A stretch of 64,000 bases of DNA from Ctena decussata (GCA_963989385.1 OZ022511.1:24794503-24858502), one strand, 5' to 3'; counted from the first letter of the stretch, positions 42,047 to 54,502 are shown. The notes: generated from the sequence alone by a model not told the origin. Translations and numbers: made by a program.

Positions 42047-42361
42047 TGTCTGTCCCAATACCTAGACTTTTTTACGTAAATGGGACATTTTAACATGACG
42101 AAGATTCAGATCAGTTTGCGTATCCATTCAGTGTGACTAGATTCCCCCCCCCCCCCCCCCCCCACACACACACACAATGTATCACCATTTTATGGATCAT
42201 AGGGAACCTCTGTAGTGAACAGCGAAGGTCCAGATATGTCTGCCTACATGCGCAGGTTCCTGTAATGTGAACCGCGACGTGAGAAAAGGTACCGCATACG
42301 CGCAGACTAAATGTAATTTCTAGCATAGCTTTTTGTAATATAAATGGCCGAGCCCCAAACC

Positions 42362-42466
42362 CACTGTGCACACAACGTTGAATCAATATTGCATCAACCT
42401 TTATTCAACGTCACTTTGAATAGAGGTTGATTCAATGTTGATTCAACATTTTGTGCCTGCTGGGAA
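42362..42466. mobile_element. Short palindromic element ending TGCCTGCTGGGAAAG
   Basis: CAACGTTGAATCAATATTGC and AACCTTTATTCAACGTCACT are answered by GAATAGAGGTTGATTCAATG and TTGATTCAACATTTTG. The end TGCCTGCTGGG is, from memory, common to a widespread animal MITE group best known from fish. Confidence 0.6.
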
Positions 42467-43096
42467 AGACTGACCATGCGAACAGTGAAGATTTTGATAA
42501 GACTGGCATTCTGAGGCGAGTCCTGTTTGTACACAACGTAAGGTACCTTTTCACATGACACGGCTTACGCATAAAATGATTTTGGAAGGCTCCCTTGGTT
42601 GATTTTCAATAGAAAAGATGCAAATTTGATGAGCAAGGGAGGTGGTTAATACATAAATCGATATGTATTAAACAGTTTTGGATGAATATTAGATGGTAAG
42701 TATTTTGCCTTTATTCTATTTTTAAAAACAGTGCATGATAAAATACAATACATTTTTCATTCAGTCTGATTATTTTGCCGACTTCTTTGACTAGACAGAG
42801 ACCAAAACAGAACTTATGATTGCATTTTGAGTAAGAGCCATTTATTTGGACCTTACGTGTGAGACATTTTAAAAATGTTTTATAAGAGATGTTCCAGATA
42901 AGGTTTACGTATATTCCTTAATCACGCTATTGACGCTATTGCCGATAAATGAAACTACGGAAGCATAGAAGTATAAAACCAATAAGTAAAAGCGGTTCGT
43001 GTGATAGTTTCATTTCTTTGTGAGCGAGGCATAGACATCTGTTTGATGTTGCTGCGTCCGTCCGTTCGTGCATATGTGAACATGACTTTTGAAATA

Positions 43097-43334
43097 TGAG
43101 CCGCGACCCGAGAAAACCAACAATGTGGTTGTGCGCTCAGCGCAGACTCAGATCAGCCTGGGCATCCATCCAGTCTGATCAGCGCCTCCACTAAACGCTT
43201 AAAGGGTAGCTAAGGGACTAAGCTACATCCATGCGGACAGCGAATACCCTGATCAGACTGGGCGGATGCCCAGGCTGATCTGAGTCTGCACTGGGCGCAC
43301 AACCACTTCGTTGTTTTTCTCGTGTCGCAGCACA
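43097..43334. mobile_element. MITE family A, copy 8
   Basis: TGAGCCGCGACCCGAGAAAAC to TTTTCTCGTGTCGCAGCACA. The right terminus has drifted (GCAGCACA for GCGGCTCA). Confidence 0.9.
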
Positions 43335-43989
43335 TATAATATCGACCTTCTCCCTTTCAACCCCTTTATATCCCAAACACACCAACCACTGCAGGTGGTT
43401 TATCCAAAAAAGTAAATCGCCGTAACGTAATCAATATAGGTTGCCGCAACCTAGTTCATTTTAACACTGGTGAACGTGTTCTTTTCCGACAGGCTGTAAG
43501 TACATTTCTGTCTCTGTCCATTTGCATTCCAAAAGTGTAATACTATACCAAACTCTTACATGTCATCCACCCTACCATTCTAGAAAGTAGGTCGCCGCGA
43601 CCTAGGTTACGCTACATACACGCCTATACCACTTTCTGACAGGTGTCGCGCATCTCAGCTACTAAGCATCCCCCATCACAACATCCAGTCCTTGACTAAC
43701 GGTCACCTGCCCGAAAAGTTGACAGCCGCGACCTGTTTTACTGACAAACATAATTACCTAAATTATCGCCATATACTGTCGGTCTTTCATCCCGGACTTA
43801 AGCCCAATAGACCAGACATGCTAGCAGAAGCTATGTGGGTTTATTTAATGGGCGTATGGACTGAAATAAATACTTTTAGAAAACCGAATTACAGTGTGGG
43901 AAACGTGATAACAAAGGTACAGATGCACGGACAACACTGCGGATGTGTGCAGATTGCACTTAAGCCAAACGGACTCGACATTAGCAATG

Positions 43990-45056
43990 TGGGTTCTTTT
44001 ATTTGTGGCCACGCTCCAGGGGTTCCTGGGTTTGAAAAATATAAATACATAGAAAAATATTCAAAAATCTTCTTCAGAACCACTGGGTTCAGGCTCTTGA
44101 AATTTGGTATGTAACATTGCCGGGTTATCCTTTGTCAAGTTTGCTCAAACAGAGGTCCATGGGTCTACCTCAGGGTCTGTCTACCTCAGCGTCTACCTCA
44201 GGGGGTCCTGGGTTTGGACCATAGAAATACATACAAAACTATTCAGATGTCTTCTTCGGCAAAACCCCTAGGCCGAGATACTTGAAATTTGGTATTAGGC
44301 ATGGATTGAAAATGGTCCTGCGGCACGTAGTTTTGGGTTCGAAAATAAAATTAACTTAAAAATCTTCTCCGCGAGAAATGCTAGGCTGAGATTCTTTAAA
44401 TTCGATATGTAGCACTGCCTAGTGGTTCTTTATCAAGTTTGTTCAATTGGTGGCCCCAGGATCTAAAATAGCCACTGGAAAATGTTAAAATCTTCTTCAG
44501 AAACACTTGGCTCGGATGCTTGATATTGGTATGTAGCATTGCTTAGTGGTCCTTTACTAGGTTTGGTCAAATGGAACAACACCCACGGTCCAAAATGGTC
44601 CTGCCTCAGGGGGTCCAGGGTTTGAAGCACAGAAATACATAGAAGAAGTATTCAAAAATTTTCTTCCTCAGAGCAACTAGGCTCAGCTGCTTGAATTTTG
44701 ATGTGAAGCATTGCCTTGTGTACCTCTATTAAGTCTGTCACAACGGCAATCTCACGGTCCAAAACAGCTCTGTGGCATTTTGCGGGGTTTTGAGTTAGAA
44801 AATAAAATGTACTTAAAAATCTTTCAGAACAGCGTACAGATGCTTGAAATATGGTATGCAGCATTGCCTAGAGGTCCTTTAACTCATACTGATTTTTAAA
44901 AAAGGCAGTTGAATGTAGGTTACTTCCTTGAAGCTAAAATTCCAAGGCAGTCGTCATTTACTGCCTTCTAGCTAAATTTCTCCAACACATACAATTTTAA
45001 TAATTACAACCTTAAACTCAGGTGAGCGATTTAGGGACATTTTGGCCCTCTTGTTT
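43990..45056 (+). mobile_element. Pearl-like element, 5'-truncated
   Basis: Tandem modules with TCTTCTTCAGAACCACTGGG, GCTTGAAATTTGGTATGTAGC and GGTCCTTTATCAAGTTTG repeat about every 150 bp. The end CAGGTGAGCGATTTAGGGAC, ATTTTGGCCCTCTTGTTTG is the same 3' end as the full element at 13103-15096. The left end with CACCTGGCC is absent. Confidence 0.7.
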
Positions 45057-45059
45057 GTT

Positions 45060-46327
45060 GAAGTTTATGGGTGTATGACTGAAATTAACTCCTTTTGAAA
45101 AATGAATTAGGCCTACTGTGTGGGATACGCAGAAGCAAATATTTCGCATGTGGGACACAATTAACAAAGAATTAAATGAATCTAGGATATTTGTTTGTTT
45201 AAAAAAATCTGAAGTTCCTGTTTAAAGAATTTTAGTATGTTATATCAGTAAAAAAAATTGGTGGAGCATGGCGACACTGTTTGCCATGCTCCTATACCAG
45301 TGACGTCAGAGATATTATGAAATTACCAACTGTTATGCCGAGTACCTTGTCAGAATCATCGGGCGTCTACATGACGTCACTTTGACACCAGTTAGAATTA
45401 TTAGTTGCTATAGTAACAGATTTATGATGCCGTGGGTATCGGAGCATGATTCCAACACAGTTACCAAGATGATTCAATGTTTATGTGTATTAAACCGAAA
45501 GTAGAAATCAAAAGTAGATTTACACTGAAAAAAATAAAGTTTTGAATATATGAGTCTGTTTTCGATAAAATTTCTATTGTAAATTTACAAAGAGAAACAA
45601 TTTGAATTAACATCTGACAGAGTGCTAGTGCTAACGCAGGGCAGTACAACAGGAAAAGCGCAGATTAAAAATTCCTTGATCTTTGATATTATTGGCTAAA
45701 TTTTGACATACGCGTTATTTGGCTGATGAAATCGTGTGAAATGTGGAACAAAAGTGAAATTGTACTCGGATGCGTCGAGAAGAAAACTTAAAGCGCATAT
45801 TTTCTCAGCGAGGCGTAGACAATACAATTATATAAGGTGCGCCTAAAAGTCAATAGCTTTACGTATTTAAACAGGCCACAGTTCATGGGTACGAAACCAT
45901 AACAGACACATTTTTCTCAATCTGTGTTACGTTTTGCGTGCATATGTACAATTTTGCATTTTTGATAAAGCGGACTCCACCAATGACCTGCATCTGCGAC
46001 ACTTCCGACCGACATCGTGATACCGTTTGTTCCGGTATTGGGTACACTGGGTTCGGGTTTCCTTGTTTACTGGATTGAAAAAAAAATGATTGGACACATG
46101 GGAGTCAAACCTGGGACACGTGCATCAAAGGGAACAATGAATCCAGTCAGACCAGGCCATCCGCTGTGTGCAATTAGTGTGTTTAGTTTATTTGGATTTA
46201 TTTAATTTTATACTCATTTCATTTATTTAATTATTTTTATTATTGTTGTTAATCTGTAAACAGCAGAGCATGTACTTATATGGGGTGTATACTAGTTATG
46301 AGCAGTAAAGCCCTTTATACCAATGCA

Positions 46328-46330
<3 letters not shown>
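45060..46330. other. Intergenic, one hairpin, nothing else recognised
   Basis: A short hairpin GGAGCATGGCGACACTGTTTGCCATGCTCC lies at about 45263-45293. 46017-46205 has an open frame with no domain; on the minus strand it contains a B-box-like AGGTTTGACTCC (about 46107-46118), possibly a decayed SINE. Confidence 0.45.

Positions 46331-46388
<58 letters not shown>
46331..46388. repeat. (AC)n microsatellite
   Basis: 29 AC units without interruption. Confidence 0.97.
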
Positions 46389-46390
<2 letters not shown>

Positions 46391-47400
46391 TCCCTGACTT
46401 ATAAGAAAATCGGTATTTATTAGCGTTTCCATGCATTCGAATAGGATAGCATATGATAATGTTGGTTGGGCATTATGTAGACGCTGAGGAAGCTGAGATG
46501 AAACAGTGATCGTACCTTCGTCCCTTGTGCAAACAGCGAGAACAATGAAACCTGTCATGGTTTCGGAAGCACTCAAGTTAATAGGTACAGTAGCTAGGCA
46601 GGTAAGATTGTTTTAGCCATGCACACAGGCAGATAGGCGGACAAACGGACTAATTTCACGAAATCTAATGGTTTTACAGGTTAAAAAGGTAATACTAAAC
46701 AAACACTATTGCTACTACTATTAATGATAATAATAATAAATAAACATACGAAGGTCTGATTCTAGACCAACACCTGTAGGGCCATTATAGTTAAATGTCA
46801 GATTATTTTCTTTTAATTTTTTATCCGCCCGGCCCTGCCCCCCAACCCACCCCGCCCCGTCCACCTAGTCCTAAGGCCACGAGCTGGGTACTCTCGTACA
46901 TCAAACTTGTTTAATGTCACACGCCAAAAATATACCCTTGAATATGCCTTAATTGCGAAACCGTGAATTTTTGTCTCCGCGAACATTAATGAAAATAAAG
47001 TTCTCGTGGTAAAATCCGCACGTATGGACATAATAGCGAGGCGAAATGGTTTTCATTCCAAGTGCAGAGGTCTGCATCAAATACACACATTTACATCACT
47101 TAGAAGCCTCCGTAGTCATCGTTTAGGTAGTTACCGTATTGGTTTTCGTCAATACGGTAAATAACGTTATACGTTACTCTTATCTGGAACATCTCTATAT
47201 AAACTTTAAGTTTCAAGCTTTTTGTCTATATATCTAAATTTGAGGCCCCGGTCACAATCTGATTGAGGACTTTGCTTTATAGATATATGTTTGAGTAGAC
47301 TAATCTACGCCGTTTTGTACATTGTAACAAGTCTTATACCACCCTTACCAGAAAATGCTAACTTTAGTACGAAATATTTCGCAACGAGAAAGATCTACAG

Positions 47401-47445
47401 CTAAAGCTCGTGGATTATTTCCTCGTACAGGCGGACAAACCATGG
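47401..47445. repeat. Half copy of the 20927 palindrome
   Basis: CTAAAGCTCGTGGATTATTT, CGTACAGGCGGACAAACCATG correspond to the loop and right arm of the 80-bp hairpin. Confidence 0.75.
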
Positions 47446-47449
47446 TATA

Positions 47450-47940
47450 ACTATTACATGCTACTCGACAAATGCAGTAATTGTGTACAGCATCCAGTCA
47501 CTGTATTTGTCGGGTACAACGATTCTCTAACGTAGTGTACAGCTTGCAATGATTCTCTATCGTGGTTTACAGTTAGCAAATTCCTGAAATTGTCGTTTTA
47601 GTCCGGTGGTTTATGAGTGAAATTTTGGATTTGTGGGCACTTTCGCGGCATGACGGGCAACCGGGCTCATTGAAGTCAGTAAACCTACCTAAAACCATTT
47701 TGCCCGGTTGCCAGCTCAACAGACGTCATATAAGGTCAAAATCGGGTCAAAGGTCATTTGGTGCATTTCTATATACCAGTTTGTGAGTGAATTATTGAAT
47801 TAATGTGCACTTTCGCGAAATGAGAGGCAGCTTTGGCAAAGGAAGTAAGTAAACATACCACAAAAGCTTTTGCCTAATTGCCGACGTCATATTTAATCAT
47901 AACTGGGTCAAAGGTCATTAAGTACACTTTTGTATAGTGG
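47450..47940. repeat. Repeat block with TGCATTTGTCGGGTACAACGA and GTGGGCACTTTCGCGGCATG
   Basis: TGTATTTGTCGGGTACAACG occurs at about 47493-47512. GTGGGCACTTTCGCGGCATG (47633) and GGGTCAAAGGTCATT (about 47745 and 47908) are each tied to a decayed second unit. An inverted relative lies at 51318-51460 and direct relatives of the first motif at 51530-51680. Confidence 0.65.
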
Positions 47941-47959
47941 CTTATTATATCATTTATTC

Positions 47960-48780
47960 TAAAAGCAGTCTTTTGAGATACCAATAGCCCATAAACCTGC
48001 CCCACCAACCTGAATGAGAGGCCTTCTACACTTTTTGTTTTTCCAAAAATATATAACAACATTACATGATACCATTCTTCTATCTGACTTGGTGCGTTTG
48101 ACAGCTATCGCCAATGTAAATACGTTACCATATCAATTCGCTGAATTAGTATGTTACTATACCTCTTATTCAAATGAATATTGAAACGTATATTAATCTT
48201 GCTATTGACGGAAAGCATCATGCTGCTTTTCTATACAATCACATAAGCTATCTTCTATAGAATATAACTGTTGCCTACGTTACTGATTTTTCCCCTCCAA
48301 TTTAATGGACAAACATATTTCGGATGGATTTACCATTTTACTGAAACCAGCTTATATTTACATTTTACATTAACGCAAATAAAAAGAAAATGTGAGTGTA
48401 TCAAAATATGCAGAAAATTACACTGTTACACACGTTACCGGGCATATCAAATCAAAAATCATAAACCAGAAACATGACTATTGGTAGTATAAACAGCATT
48501 TTACGAGCTGGCACTACAAAAATCTACTTTTATCTTTAACAGATGAGGCGATGCAATGTTCTAAATATAGATGTTTGGTTATTAGAGCCTGAACAATGAA
48601 CTTGTTCTACAGTGTTGTGAGAGAGCAAACTTAGCTGAAGAACAGATATAACTGTCTCTTTAGTTGTGTTTTTAGGTAGTCGAACAAGATAAAGATGCAG
48701 ACAGAATATAATATGGAATCACATAACAGAGAGCAATGACTCTCAAGGGGCTTTGTTGTAGCCTTAATTTCTAAAACCAT
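47960..48780. other. AT-rich DNA, no gene recognised
   Basis: Part of a repeat-poor interval. Frames at 48271-48477 and 47874-48062 are unsupported. Confidence 0.5.
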
Positions 48781-48781
48781 G

Positions 48782-49024
48782 TCAATATATCTTTTTTTTT
48801 CTTACCCTATGCTGGTACCACAGACTTTGTAGATGTCTGGCAATACACTGTTTGGCACTGAATTCTACCCATATTAATATAAAAGAAACAACTACCATGA
48901 CCATATCTCTAGGGGTATTTCGGTAAATTGTGCAGGTGCCATAGTCGATGCACAGGTTTGGCAGCGGCATAGGCAGGTACCCTGATATATGCTGATGTCT
49001 TTCAATAGCCTGACCTGACACCAC
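48782..49024 (-). CDS. Possible exon of an unknown membrane protein
   Basis: Minus-strand frame of 80 codons outside any repeat I can recognise. The translation holds CIDYGTCTIYRNTPRDMVMV, then a hydrophobic run VVVSFILIWVEF, then AKQCIARHLQSLWYQHR. That is varied, non-repetitive sequence with several Cys, Trp and Tyr, more protein-like than other frames in the area. On the minus strand the 3' side reads CATAGGGTAAGA, a good donor, and the 5' side has GGTGTCAG just before GTCAGGC, a weak acceptor. I do not recognise the family. The 3-kb quieter interval around it, unlike the rest of the window, is mostly free of MITEs. Confidence 0.25.
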   Translation of the reverse strand: MVSGQAIERHQHISGYLPMPLPNLCIDYGTCTIYRNTPRDMVMVVVSFILIWVEFSAKQCIARHLQSLWYQHRVRKKKIY

Positions 49025-49029
49025 AGTGT

Positions 49030-51270
49030 CTACAGACGTGTCTAGTAGATTAAGATGGTACTCTTTTATCTATAGACGTCTTTGTAAAGCCTTATCTGCA
49101 GTGTTACGTACGTTACGAAATATGTATTACCAAACATGGATATTAGCATTATAGGATGTGCGTTCATGGCTGCCACAGTGGTATTTTAGCATACTGGCAG
49201 AGGACATGTGGTGGTCAGAACTGGCATGCTAATTAAGATGACTAGTAGAAGCATGAGATGGTAAAACATAGATTTCTTGTAATGTGCTTAGCCAGCACAG
49301 CAGTGGCAAACGTGATCTGTACTCTCGCACTACATTCGCCTTTGCTGTTTTCACTAAATGCTTTGACTGTTATAACAACCTATTCAGACGAGTTACCTGA
49401 GCTGATGTAACAGTAGGCCATTTAATGTCTGAATTTTGCACTACAGAAAAGGTCTTGTTGCTTGAACAACAGTTTCAGAAATGTTTCATAGTAGACTGTG
49501 TCGATGATTAAGTCCCCTTAGTGATTTGTAGTGTGGCCATAATATTTTCACCCCTACATAAAGTCTATATATAAACACCTTGAATTATAACTGGTTTTAT
49601 TCATTTATGATGTCATAACCGTTGACAAATGTAGTATTAAGATAGCTGGGGTAATATAGTATAAAATTTGTCATTAGGAATGGCTGGCACCCCTCCCTCC
49701 CCCACCTCCTTAATTCATCTGGTTCCATTTGCATTTATATAGTAAGCAACATATTGTTAAATATTTTACGTGCACCGTATGCATATTCATATGCAGACAC
49801 AGTTTCAAGTCAGTGTTATGCCCTTTTTTAAAGTTCAATAGATTTCAGGTACGAAATTCAAACACTTCCCATAACGTAAACTACACAAGCTAACAAATAT
49901 AGTTTTAGCATTACATAGCTATGCAAAACAAAACATATGATGACTTAGTTGTAAGGAGCAAATGCACCAGCTTCGAATGCATTAATCAGAATGATATGAA
50001 ACTTTTCAAGTAATAATGACGCACAAGGTTTGAATACAGCAGACTAGGTTTGATTTAATGTTTTCCTGAGAAATTTTGTAAAGTGTAAAACACGCCTCAT
50101 GCAACCTGGAGCATCTGTCATTATTTCAGATAGCCTCTTAAAGCTCTGTAATCACTGGATTAAAACTAACTAAACTAACTAAAACAATACTCTGATGAAG
50201 TTATGGGAGCCATCTTGGCAGCCTCTACAAAGCCGCTTAACGACAAGGTACTTATAAATGAAAGCATTTGATTTTTATAATATGTAGTTTTCTCATATTT
50301 TTTCCATGCAAGTTATGTGGTCATCAATCCAATGAGAAATGTATAGAAGAGGTGATTTTGACAAGGACCAACATAATGTTATATGGGCAATAGCAATACT
50401 TAGAATCGAATTACTTTATTTGTTTCCCACAGACCTGTCTGTCTTAATGTAAATTACATGCGATGCTGTAACACTTATACAAAAACGTATATGTTACAGT
50501 AGTTGAACAAGTTTGCTTGTATATCGGCAATGCCCTTTAGAATCAAAAAGCAATAGGCAATGAGTTTCAAAATGTCGGTCGACAAGTTTCGATATTCTGG
50601 ATTGTACATTTAAAATACTCCTGTATATCTGAAAACTTATTCTCGACATCATGCTGATGTGTATTGTATGTCTAAAATTAGTTTGCAAAATGAATGTACT
50701 ATCAACTTTACAAACAAGAAAACATCTATAAACACAGAACATACTTTATACTATGCTTTTCTATTTAATTAAATCGCCTTATAGTAATTTAAATGACTTA
50801 TTTGCCAATTTGGTAACGTAAACTACATGCGATTGAATTATCTACATTGAATTTTATCTGCTGGACAGCTCACACTTTTAAAGTTCTTGCATCTTTATGT
50901 GTAAACACCGTTACAAATAAATTTATGGCTATTTTTCTGCATTAGATTTCAGATGGCAACTGTAAACAATTTATGTATTGTAAACAACACATGCTTATGA
51001 AGCCAACTATGTTGAGCTAGAAATATATTATATCTTGCTTAAAAAGATGTGATTTACTAAATTGAAACGTGCTGTTCATATATTTATGCAGTGCAGTCCT
51101 CTATTTATGAAATATTAAAGATAGCTCTATGAATGCATGTGCATTCAGAAAAATAGGTGTACGGACGGACACATACACAGTTTGATCGAACAGAAACTGT
51201 TCAAGTATGCTTTACTATTGCCGCATGAGGTTTTCAATATGTGCAGCATTTAACTGCGGTGATATTTTTA
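49030..51270. other. Repeat-poor AT-rich DNA, no gene recognised
   Basis: No MITE families seen here. Short frames at 50494-50742 and elsewhere lack domains. Could be intron or UTR of a gene whose exons are not visible to me. Confidence 0.45.
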
Positions 51271-51299
51271 CCTCAAATGTACAATAATCATTTTGTAAG

Positions 51300-51690
51300 C
51301 AGTTTTTTCGTGATTTTGCACTTAATGACCTTTGACCTCATTTAATCGGTACACAATGGCCAGTCAGGGTTGGCAACCGCCAAAATATAAACGAGGACAT
51401 ATCGGTAAGTATTTTTAGCATGGTTGCCCATCATGCCGCGAAAGTGCCCACAAACTCATTTTCTAGAGCACTTTTCCCGAATCCGCCACCTATTTACGTG
51501 GCATATAGTACGCAGTTACTGCATTTGTCCGTGGAATTCGTTGGTTAATTACTGCATTTGTCTGGTACAACGATTCTCTAGAGTAAAGAACAGTACTCAT
51601 TTACTGCATTTGTCGGGTACAGAGATTCTCAAGCATGGTGTACAGGACACAATTACTGCATTTGCCGGGTACAGTGTGCGCGTAGATCCA
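51300..51690. repeat. Right relative of the 47450-47940 repeat block
   Basis: GGTTGCCCATCATGCCGCGA plus AAGTGCCCAC is inverted relative to 47633, while TACTGCATTTGTCKGGTACA units at about 51551, 51603 and 51654 are in the same orientation as at 47493. The frame at 51424-51714 is repeat translation. Confidence 0.65.
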
Positions 51691-51794
51691 GTTACTTTTA
51701 TAGAAATAGTCTGATGAAGCTCTGCACTATTTGTCATTTAGCACACAACTTCATAAAACAGCGCCCCCCTGGCGGAAAAATGGGCTTGTCCAAA

Positions 51795-52040
51795 TTAAGA
51801 TAAGTAAATTTTCAAAGGAAGTAACTCTAACATTTTGTGTTTGCCTCCCTTTCCAATAGGGGTCAATACTTAATAAATTTGTCCGCTAAATTCGCGCTTA
51901 TAGGAGCGAATTTTTTCCTTTAAAAGCAGATCCCATTTTGGTTATGTTGTCTATGCAAGGAAACAGGAAACCACGAAAATGGTTCCCCTTTATAACAATG
52001 GTGGGAAAACATATACATGTATCTAAACTATAAGCCAAAA
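51795..52040. repeat. Dispersed family H, copy 3
   Basis: TGCCTCCCTTTCCAATAGGG, TCGCGCTTATAGGAGCGAAT (hairpin), CCCATTTTGGTTATGTTGTC and ACATATACATGTATC in family H order. Confidence 0.6.
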
Positions 52041-52044
52041 TATG

Positions 52045-52870
52045 TTATCACCACGCTATGAAACATTTTGTTCTTTCTCCAGCTTATTGTGTTATGTGGC
52101 TCAAGAACAGACTCAGACGGAGCCTGCTCAACCAAAGACGGAACCCACTCAACCATGAGGTAGTTTTCATCGCCATTCTCTGCATTTTTGCAACAGGTAA
52201 ACGCTTTTGAGGTGGTAAATAAGCCGCAACATGTCTGCACGTCTGTCTAGCCTTCCCTGTTTGTCTCCTATATGTCATCAGGTTGTAGATTTGCTGCACT
52301 TCTTAACACTCGTAAATAATGAGTATGACTTAAAACAGAAATAAGTGAAAAAAAACTTAAGATAGCATTGGCTACCGTTCGAGATTAAACTTTTGGCATA
52401 TCTAAACAACAAAACTATTTAATGTACGTTTTCCTTTTTTATTTAGAAGTAACGTCAGCAAAAACGGCACGCAAAATAACGGTGTCAGTTTATTATGCTT
52501 TTGTTCAAATACCAATTTGCTTACCTGAGCTGTCGACCGATCCGGTACTATACAAAGTGGCTGCTGAGCGAAAATTCGGTTGTCACCATTACCAATTACG
52601 ATAAATGATACTATTGTTAATGGCTGTGAACCAAGCGATTGTCTCCGTCGACAGATGGTAATTGACTGGTTCGGTTGAGAGCACAGGTAGAGAAATTTGT
52701 ACTATCCCCGTACATTGACTGCAGCTACTGAATCTTGCTAATGCTGGTTATAAGAGCCTTATAGCCTGCAAAATATCTCGAAACAAGATAAAAGAGAGAA
52801 CGATATTTTTGCCTCGTGTGTCGAAATTATGAAATTAAAGCTATGAAGTTTTCATTTTTGTTCAATATAT
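52045..52870. other. Intergenic, nothing recognised
   Basis: Overlapping minus-strand frames at 52028-52299 have no recognisable domain. No shared repeat noticed. Confidence 0.45.
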
Positions 52871-53059
52871 TCACCCCTGATTAACTATGAATATACAAGA
52901 GCTGTTACGAAACGAAAAAGAACTGTTACGAAACGAGAAAGAGTCATAGTTATCAAACGACCTGATGATCAGGTCGTTTGGTAACTATGACTCTTTTTCG
53001 TTTCGTAACAGCATTTTTTCGTGTCGTAATTTCCTTGAAAACATAGTTAACCAGGTGTG
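52871..53059. mobile_element. Palindromic MITE with GTTACGAAACGAAAAAG arms
   Basis: The ends CACCCCTGATTAACTATG and CATAGTTAACCAGGTGTG are inverted. The inner arm AAAGAGTCATAGTTATCAAA plus CGACCTGA pairs with TCAGGTCGTTTGGTAACTAT plus GACTCTTT. The left arm has the GCTGTTACGAAACGA unit twice. Confidence 0.85.
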
Positions 53060-53233
53060 ATATTTGTAACCCTCAAACAACAAAGCATCAAAAACAAGAA
53101 ATAAGTCTAAGAACAGATGACTATATTTCAGGCTGCCTCATATATATTATACACACTGGAAACGACAACAGCGTACAGTCTGCAGCTTCCAACCCATCGA
53201 GCCATCATAGACTCCAAGAAAATAAAGGTATCA

Positions 53234-53323
53234 AACACCAGTCCAATCGGAACACCGCTCGGCCAATTCCGTGAATCTGATTCACGGAATTGGCCGAGCG
53301 GTGCTCCGACTGACACCAGTCCT
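53234..53323. repeat. Near-perfect hairpin, about 45-bp arms
   Basis: AACACCGCTCGGCCAATTCC plus GTGAATC meets its inverse GATTCACGGAATTGGCCGAG plus CGGTGCT with essentially no loop. Frames on both strands (53117-53383, 53128-53358) cross it and show matching words for that reason. Confidence 0.9.
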
Positions 53324-53511
53324 GTTTCTTTCAAAAGCTTCTGCTGGTTACCACTCAACTTACCAGTCTCTGTTTGCTTCTAAATTCTGTAGAGCTCTAC
53401 GATAAAATCATGTCGACATTTTTTCTTAATTGTAGACCTGTGGGCACCATATCTAAACGGAGGACCTAAAATAACACTCATTTTTTTTATATTATTCAGC
53501 TTTTAAGAAAC

Positions 53512-53542
<31 letters not shown>

Positions 53543-53570
53543 CACACACACACACACACACACACACACA
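53512..53570. repeat. (GA)n(CA)n compound microsatellite
   Basis: GA run at 53512-53540, then CA run at about 53542-53570. Confidence 0.96.
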
Positions 53571-54500
53571 TTTATGGGACATCCTAGTTTATTGTCAGCC
53601 TTTTTGGCTTGCCGCTTCGGCGGCGAGCCATATATTCAGACAGGTTATGACTTCCTGTCATGCGCACTCCAGCGGAAGACGCTGATTTGTTCCCAGCTTC
53701 GACAATGGTTTATAATTGCAAGTGGAGAACCAATATATGGAGAGCCGCGGTCTACGGGGCGCAACTTCGTTTGACTGTTTCTTTTACCTAAGCACCGAAA
53801 CATAACGACACGCCACAATCTGGCAAACCAAATAATCGAACATGTCTAGCATCTTTTGCCTTACTGGAAACATGTTATTATTATTTTATTATTTATTTTA
53901 TCCGGTGTGTTTGAATATTTCTTGATTGTCCACTGTCAAATAAGGTCAAATAACGACATGCACAATTCGCGGGCATTATGTAAAATATGGACTGGACTTG
54001 GACTCTGGACTTTGGACTCTGGACTTCGGGCTGTGTAAAACCTGGATTTCAGACTTTGTAAAACCTGGGCTTTGGACTCTGGAGTTTGTAAACTTGGACT
54101 GAAATATTTCAACAATAGTTGTTATGCCTGTACAAACAGTGTAGAGTGTATATCCAAATTAGACTACTGGTTGGAACAGTCTGATCAGGGTCTGTGCCAA
54201 CAGCCTTATTTAAAAGCATTTACTGGTTTTACAGACAAGGTGTTTGATCGTATTTACTAGATACTATTTCTTAGTTTTTCATAAGCGTGCACTGAAATTC
54301 AGTTTCTTATTTTTTTTCATAAACGTAAAATGTTATTCAGTTTAATGTAAGTGTCTTATTGAAAAAATTCAATTCAGGAAACACAACATGTGTGGGAAAA
54401 TATCAGTATCTTACAGGTGCCATCAAATCATCCTTTTCTAGGCCTATGCAATTTTAACAGATATCTTCTTTTTTGAATAAAAGTTGCTAAAATTTAGAGG
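53571..54500. other. Intergenic with minor repeats
   Basis: GGACTCTGGACTT-type short repeats occur at 53988-54095, and a family C-like remnant (CAAACAGTGTAGAG...CTGATCAGGGTCTGTGCCAACAG) at about 54134-54208. Frames here are unsupported. Confidence 0.5.
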
Positions 54501-54502
54501 GT

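Noticed and set aside
43692..44114. 140-codon frame MTNGHLPEKLTAATC...
   Set aside because: No recognisable domain. Its 3' third runs into the truncated pearl-like element and part of the rest resembles the DNA on the other side of that element.
53111..53225. Possible exon TTTCAG|GCTGCC...ATAAAG|GTATCA upstream of the glycosyltransferase
   Set aside because: Splice-like edges exist, but the encoded AASYILYTLETTTAYSLQLP has no match I know, no membrane anchor, and it abuts a hairpin.
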